DNA from: Myxococcota bacterium
GTDB taxonomy: Bacteria; Myxococcota_A; UBA796
Assembly (NCBI GenBank): GCA_029251165.1
Contig: JAQXDW010000068.1
Location: 1 to 42,618, forward strand
Direction of reading: 5' to 3'
Length of the DNA stretch: 42,618 nt
Part shown: positions 40,460 to 42,618 of the stretch, in pieces
Position numbering within the stretch: the stretch's first letter is position 1
Layout of the letters: every line of letters begins with the position of its first letter
Made by a program: the position numbers and the translations under genes
Notes under the pieces: model-generated
Told to the model about the DNA's origin: nothing
The model's input: only the letters and a program-made list of their open reading frames with translations
Databases searched by the model: none

Positions 40460-42406
40460 ATGGCGGACACAGTGGCTGATAAATTAGACTTCGCGGAGCT
40501 CGCTCCCATCAAGCGCGCGCCATTGCTGGCAGCGGGCCTGGGCCTGCTGGCCGGTGGGTTCGAGGCGGTCAAGCTCTCCGCGACCCTCAAGCTCTCGATG
40601 ACCTTCACTCAGGGGCTCGCCCTTGCGCTCTCCAGCGTGGTTCTCAACGGCGCGCTGGCTTTCGGCCTGGGCATTGTCAGCGGGATCGCTGTACAGCTGA
40701 CCACAGGGCGCTGGCTTCCCTACCGCCGTCACGCGATGTCCATGGCGGTCACCGCCTGGCTGCTGGGGGTGTGGTTCCTGCTGCCGGTCGCCTTCGACAT
40801 CTACGCCCAGGGTCGCCAGCCCGCCTCCGTTGCCTTTGCGATGGCCCCGTTTGGCATCGCTGGAGTCATCTGGTTCAACGCCTTGTTCTGGCTCAAGCGT
40901 GAGTACGTCGAGGGCTCTCCACGGCTGGGATGGTGGTTCTACTCGATTGCTGGCGGGCTGCTGCTGTCGCTGGTCAGCAGTGCGTGGCTCTCCCAGCGAA
41001 ACCTCAGCCAGATCTCCGCGATCGAGACAGATCCCGATGTCTTGATCGTCACCATCGACACCCTCCGCCGAGATCACCTCTCCGCCTATGGAGAGGATCC
41101 GTTCGGTGCTGGAGTGCCGGTTCAGACTCCAGTGTTTGACCGACTCGCGGAGGAGGGCATTCTCTACACCAACGCCATCACCCCGATGCCCGAGACCCTC
41201 CCGGCACACTCCGCGATGTTCACGGGGCTGCACCCGGTTCGCAGCAAGGTGCTCTCCAACGGCCACACCCTCTCTCGCGGCCACACCACCCTCGCTGAGC
41301 TGCTCGCCGAGGAGGGCTACGCGACCGGGGCGTTTGTCTCCAGCTTTGCGGTGGACTCTCGCACCGGCATCGATCAGGGCTTCCAGGTCTTTGACGATGA
41401 CTTCTTCCCCTGGGTCCGTGGCTTCACAGAGATCCGGGTTGCCAGCGTGGGCACCAAGGTGCTGATGCGCGTCGCGGATCCAACCGACTTTCCGTTCCTC
41501 CTGGAGCGTGTTGCTCCGGTCACCATCCAGCGCGCCTTAGACTGGATGAGCCTCAACGATGATCGACCAGCGATGGCCTGGGTCCACCTGTTCGAGCCCC
41601 ACTCTCCCTACGAGCCCCACGGTCTGCCCGGCTTTGAGGACAACGGAACGCTGGAGAATCCCAGCGTCGATCATCGCTACATTCTCTCCAATGAGGCGAC
41701 CTTCACCTACACCGACGAGGTCCGTGGCCAGCTCCGACGCCTGTACGCTGAGGAGGTCGCCTACACGGACATGATGCTCGGTGAGCTGGTCGATGCGGTC
41801 CGCGCGATGCCCGCGCAGCGTCCGCTGATGCTCATCGTCACCGCCGACCATGGCGAGATGTTGGGCGAGCACGGCATCGAGATGAACCACCACGGCATCT
41901 ACGACGAGGCGATCCAGGTGCCGCTGCTCATCGTCCCGATCCGGTTCTCTGAGATGAAGCGGGTGGTCGACGATCAGGTCCGCCTGATGGACATCACCGC
42001 CACTGTGCTCAAGCAGCTCCGCCTCGATGCTCCCGAGAACACCGAGTCCGGTGAGCTGGTCAAGTTCGCGGAGCTTCCCCATCAGCGCGGCTACAACAGC
42101 TTGCTGATGGGACGCAAGACCGCCTCTCTCGCCGAAGGAACCCAGTTCGGCTATCGGGCACGCAACCAGGACGGCGGCGGCAACATCAAGTACATCTGGA
42201 CTCCGGACTCTGGCGACGAGCTCTTGTTCAACCTCTTTGATGATCCGCGAGAGCAAGACAACATCGTCGCGACCCAGCCCGCTGCAGCACAGGTGATCCG
42301 GGAGCAGGTGCAGGCAGAGGTCGGAGACCTCGCGCAGTACGGCGTCAACGCCGAGGTCGATGCCTCCACCGAGGCTGCGCTTCGCGCGCTCGGGTATGTT
42401 GAGTAG
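40460..42406 (+). CDS. Membrane-anchored sulfatase/alkaline-phosphatase-superfamily enzyme 2
   Basis: A 648-residue paralogue of the upstream enzyme. Four or five N-terminal helices (about 20-180) precede the catalytic fold: VLIVTIDTLRRDHLSAYG, PMPETLPAHSAMFTG with Thr 246 as the likely nucleophile, VHLFEPHSPYEPHG, and VTADHGEMLGEHGIEMNHHG. It ends ALRALGYVE. The first 4 bases after the upstream stop lead to this ATG, so the pair is one operon. The two have similar folds but clearly different membrane parts and active-site loops, suggesting different acceptors. Both may modify lipid A, glycan or a membrane phospholipid head group; the substrate is not shown by sequence. The stop codon lies in the arm of a terminator hairpin. 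Confidence 0.83.
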   Translation: MADTVADKLDFAELAPIKRAPLLAAGLGLLAGGFEAVKLSATLKLSMTFTQGLALALSSVVLNGALAFGLGIVSGIAVQLTTGRWLPYRRHAMSMAVTAWLLGVWFLLPVAFDIYAQGRQPASVAFAMAPFGIAGVIWFNALFWLKREYVEGSPRLGWWFYSIAGGLLLSLVSSAWLSQRNLSQISAIETDPDVLIVTIDTLRRDHLSAYGEDPFGAGVPVQTPVFDRLAEEGILYTNAITPMPETLPAHSAMFTGLHPVRSKVLSNGHTLSRGHTTLAELLAEEGYATGAFVSSFAVDSRTGIDQGFQVFDDDFFPWVRGFTEIRVASVGTKVLMRVADPTDFPFLLERVAPVTIQRALDWMSLNDDRPAMAWVHLFEPHSPYEPHGLPGFEDNGTLENPSVDHRYILSNEATFTYTDEVRGQLRRLYAEEVAYTDMMLGELVDAVRAMPAQRPLMLIVTADHGEMLGEHGIEMNHHGIYDEAIQVPLLIVPIRFSEMKRVVDDQVRLMDITATVLKQLRLDAPENTESGELVKFAELPHQRGYNSLLMGRKTASLAEGTQFGYRARNQDGGGNIKYIWTPDSGDELLFNLFDDPREQDNIVATQPAAAQVIREQVQAEVGDLAQYGVNAEVDASTEAALRALGYVE

Positions 42407-42428
42407 ACCGGATATTCATCCGGTCTAC
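42403..42428 (+). terminator. Perfect 11-bp hairpin over the sulfatase stop codon
   Basis: GTAGACCGGAT (42403-42413) pairs perfectly with ATCCGGTCTAC (42418-42428) around ATTC. The TAG stop (42404-42406) lies inside the left arm. There is no T tract, so it may work as a RNA 3' stabiliser or Rho-linked end. The right arm is also the first element of the repeats that follow. Confidence 0.6.
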
Positions 42429-42618
42429 GGGCACGCGTCCACGCCCGAGCGCAGCGAGCGGCTGGCGCGGCACGGTAGCGCATCCATCCGGTCTACAAAC
42501 ACGCGTCCACGCCCAAGCGACACGGTAGCGCATCCATCCGGCCTACAAACACGCGTCCACGCCCCGAGCGCAGCGAGCGGCTGGCGCGGCACGGTAGCGG
42601 AGTGGGCACGCGTCCATG
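42418..42618. repeat. GC-rich intergenic repeat cluster (three units, running off the window)
   Basis: Three imperfect units start with ATCCGGTCTAC or its variant ATCCGGCCTAC at 42418, 42486 and 42536. Each continues with ACACGCGTCCACGCC (GCACGCGTCCACGCC in unit 1) and ends CACGGTAGCG. Units 1 and 3 also carry GAGCGCAGCGAGCGGCTGG, which unit 2 lacks. A fourth partial GCACGCGTCCA lies at the end. No coding frame is convincing here. Confidence 0.8.

Noticed and set aside
42418..42618. A CRISPR array at the window end
   Set aside because: Unit lengths differ (68 and 50), the conserved parts are spread through each unit, there are no unique spacers of even size and no cas gene.

Overview
The window is about 65% GC, gene-dense and bacterial. 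It opens inside the 3' end of a 5S rRNA gene, so it begins at the downstream edge of an rRNA operon. The gene content points to a Gram-negative bacterium of the myxobacterial/deltaproteobacterial type (Myxococcota, Bradymonadota or a relative). The evidence is outer-membrane beta-barrels ending in Phe, lipid A-type enzymes (LpxH-like and LpxL-like), two proteins with MYXO-CTERM-like tails (Cys motif, hydrophobic helix, Arg cluster), an FG-GAP subtilase, many TPR proteins and no mobile DNA. The exact taxon cannot be fixed by eye.

Layout. 1-105: 5S rRNA end and its terminator. 175-3000: LpxH-like phosphoesterase, convergent with an operon of a zinc-ribbon membrane protein and a divergent MreB paralogue, then a conserved hypothetical. 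3186-6908: SppA-type peptidase, convergent with an Slt70-like lytic transglycosylase. 7122-12863: a minus-strand run of envelope and secreted proteins (protease/propeller/barrel protein, small barrel, CAP-domain protein, DUF2505 protein). 12901-18357: small membrane protein, giant subtilase-like FG-GAP protein and GT2-TPR glycosyltransferase. 18421-25060: a tightly overlapping three-gene operon of a CPA2 antiporter, a 1462-residue CPA2 antiporter fused to a long helical region and a degenerate STAND-like ATPase, and a small MscS-like channel. This is the best candidate for an undescribed system. 25098-31670: fused membrane/spermidine-synthase-like protein, small unknowns, a YchJ-family protein and a STAND-like TPR protein. 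31816-35882: lipoprotein, MoxR, DUF58 and TgpA-type transglutaminase operon. 35938-42406: acyl-CoA synthetase overlapping an LpxL-like acyltransferase, followed by two membrane-anchored sulfatase-superfamily enzymes. The window ends in GC-rich repeats.

Together the genes mostly serve the cell envelope: peptidoglycan shape and turnover, outer-membrane and secreted proteins, ion and osmotic balance, and lipid or glycan decoration. Several enzymes carry altered active-site motifs: MreB lacks EEP, the subtilase lacks GTSMA, the LpxL-like enzyme has HX4Q and the antiporter-fused ATPase lacks GK[ST]. Six secreted or membrane proteins have very short signal segments without positive charge. No tRNA, CRISPR array, insertion sequence, prophage or attachment site was seen. 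No gene-free stretch exceeds 300 bases.
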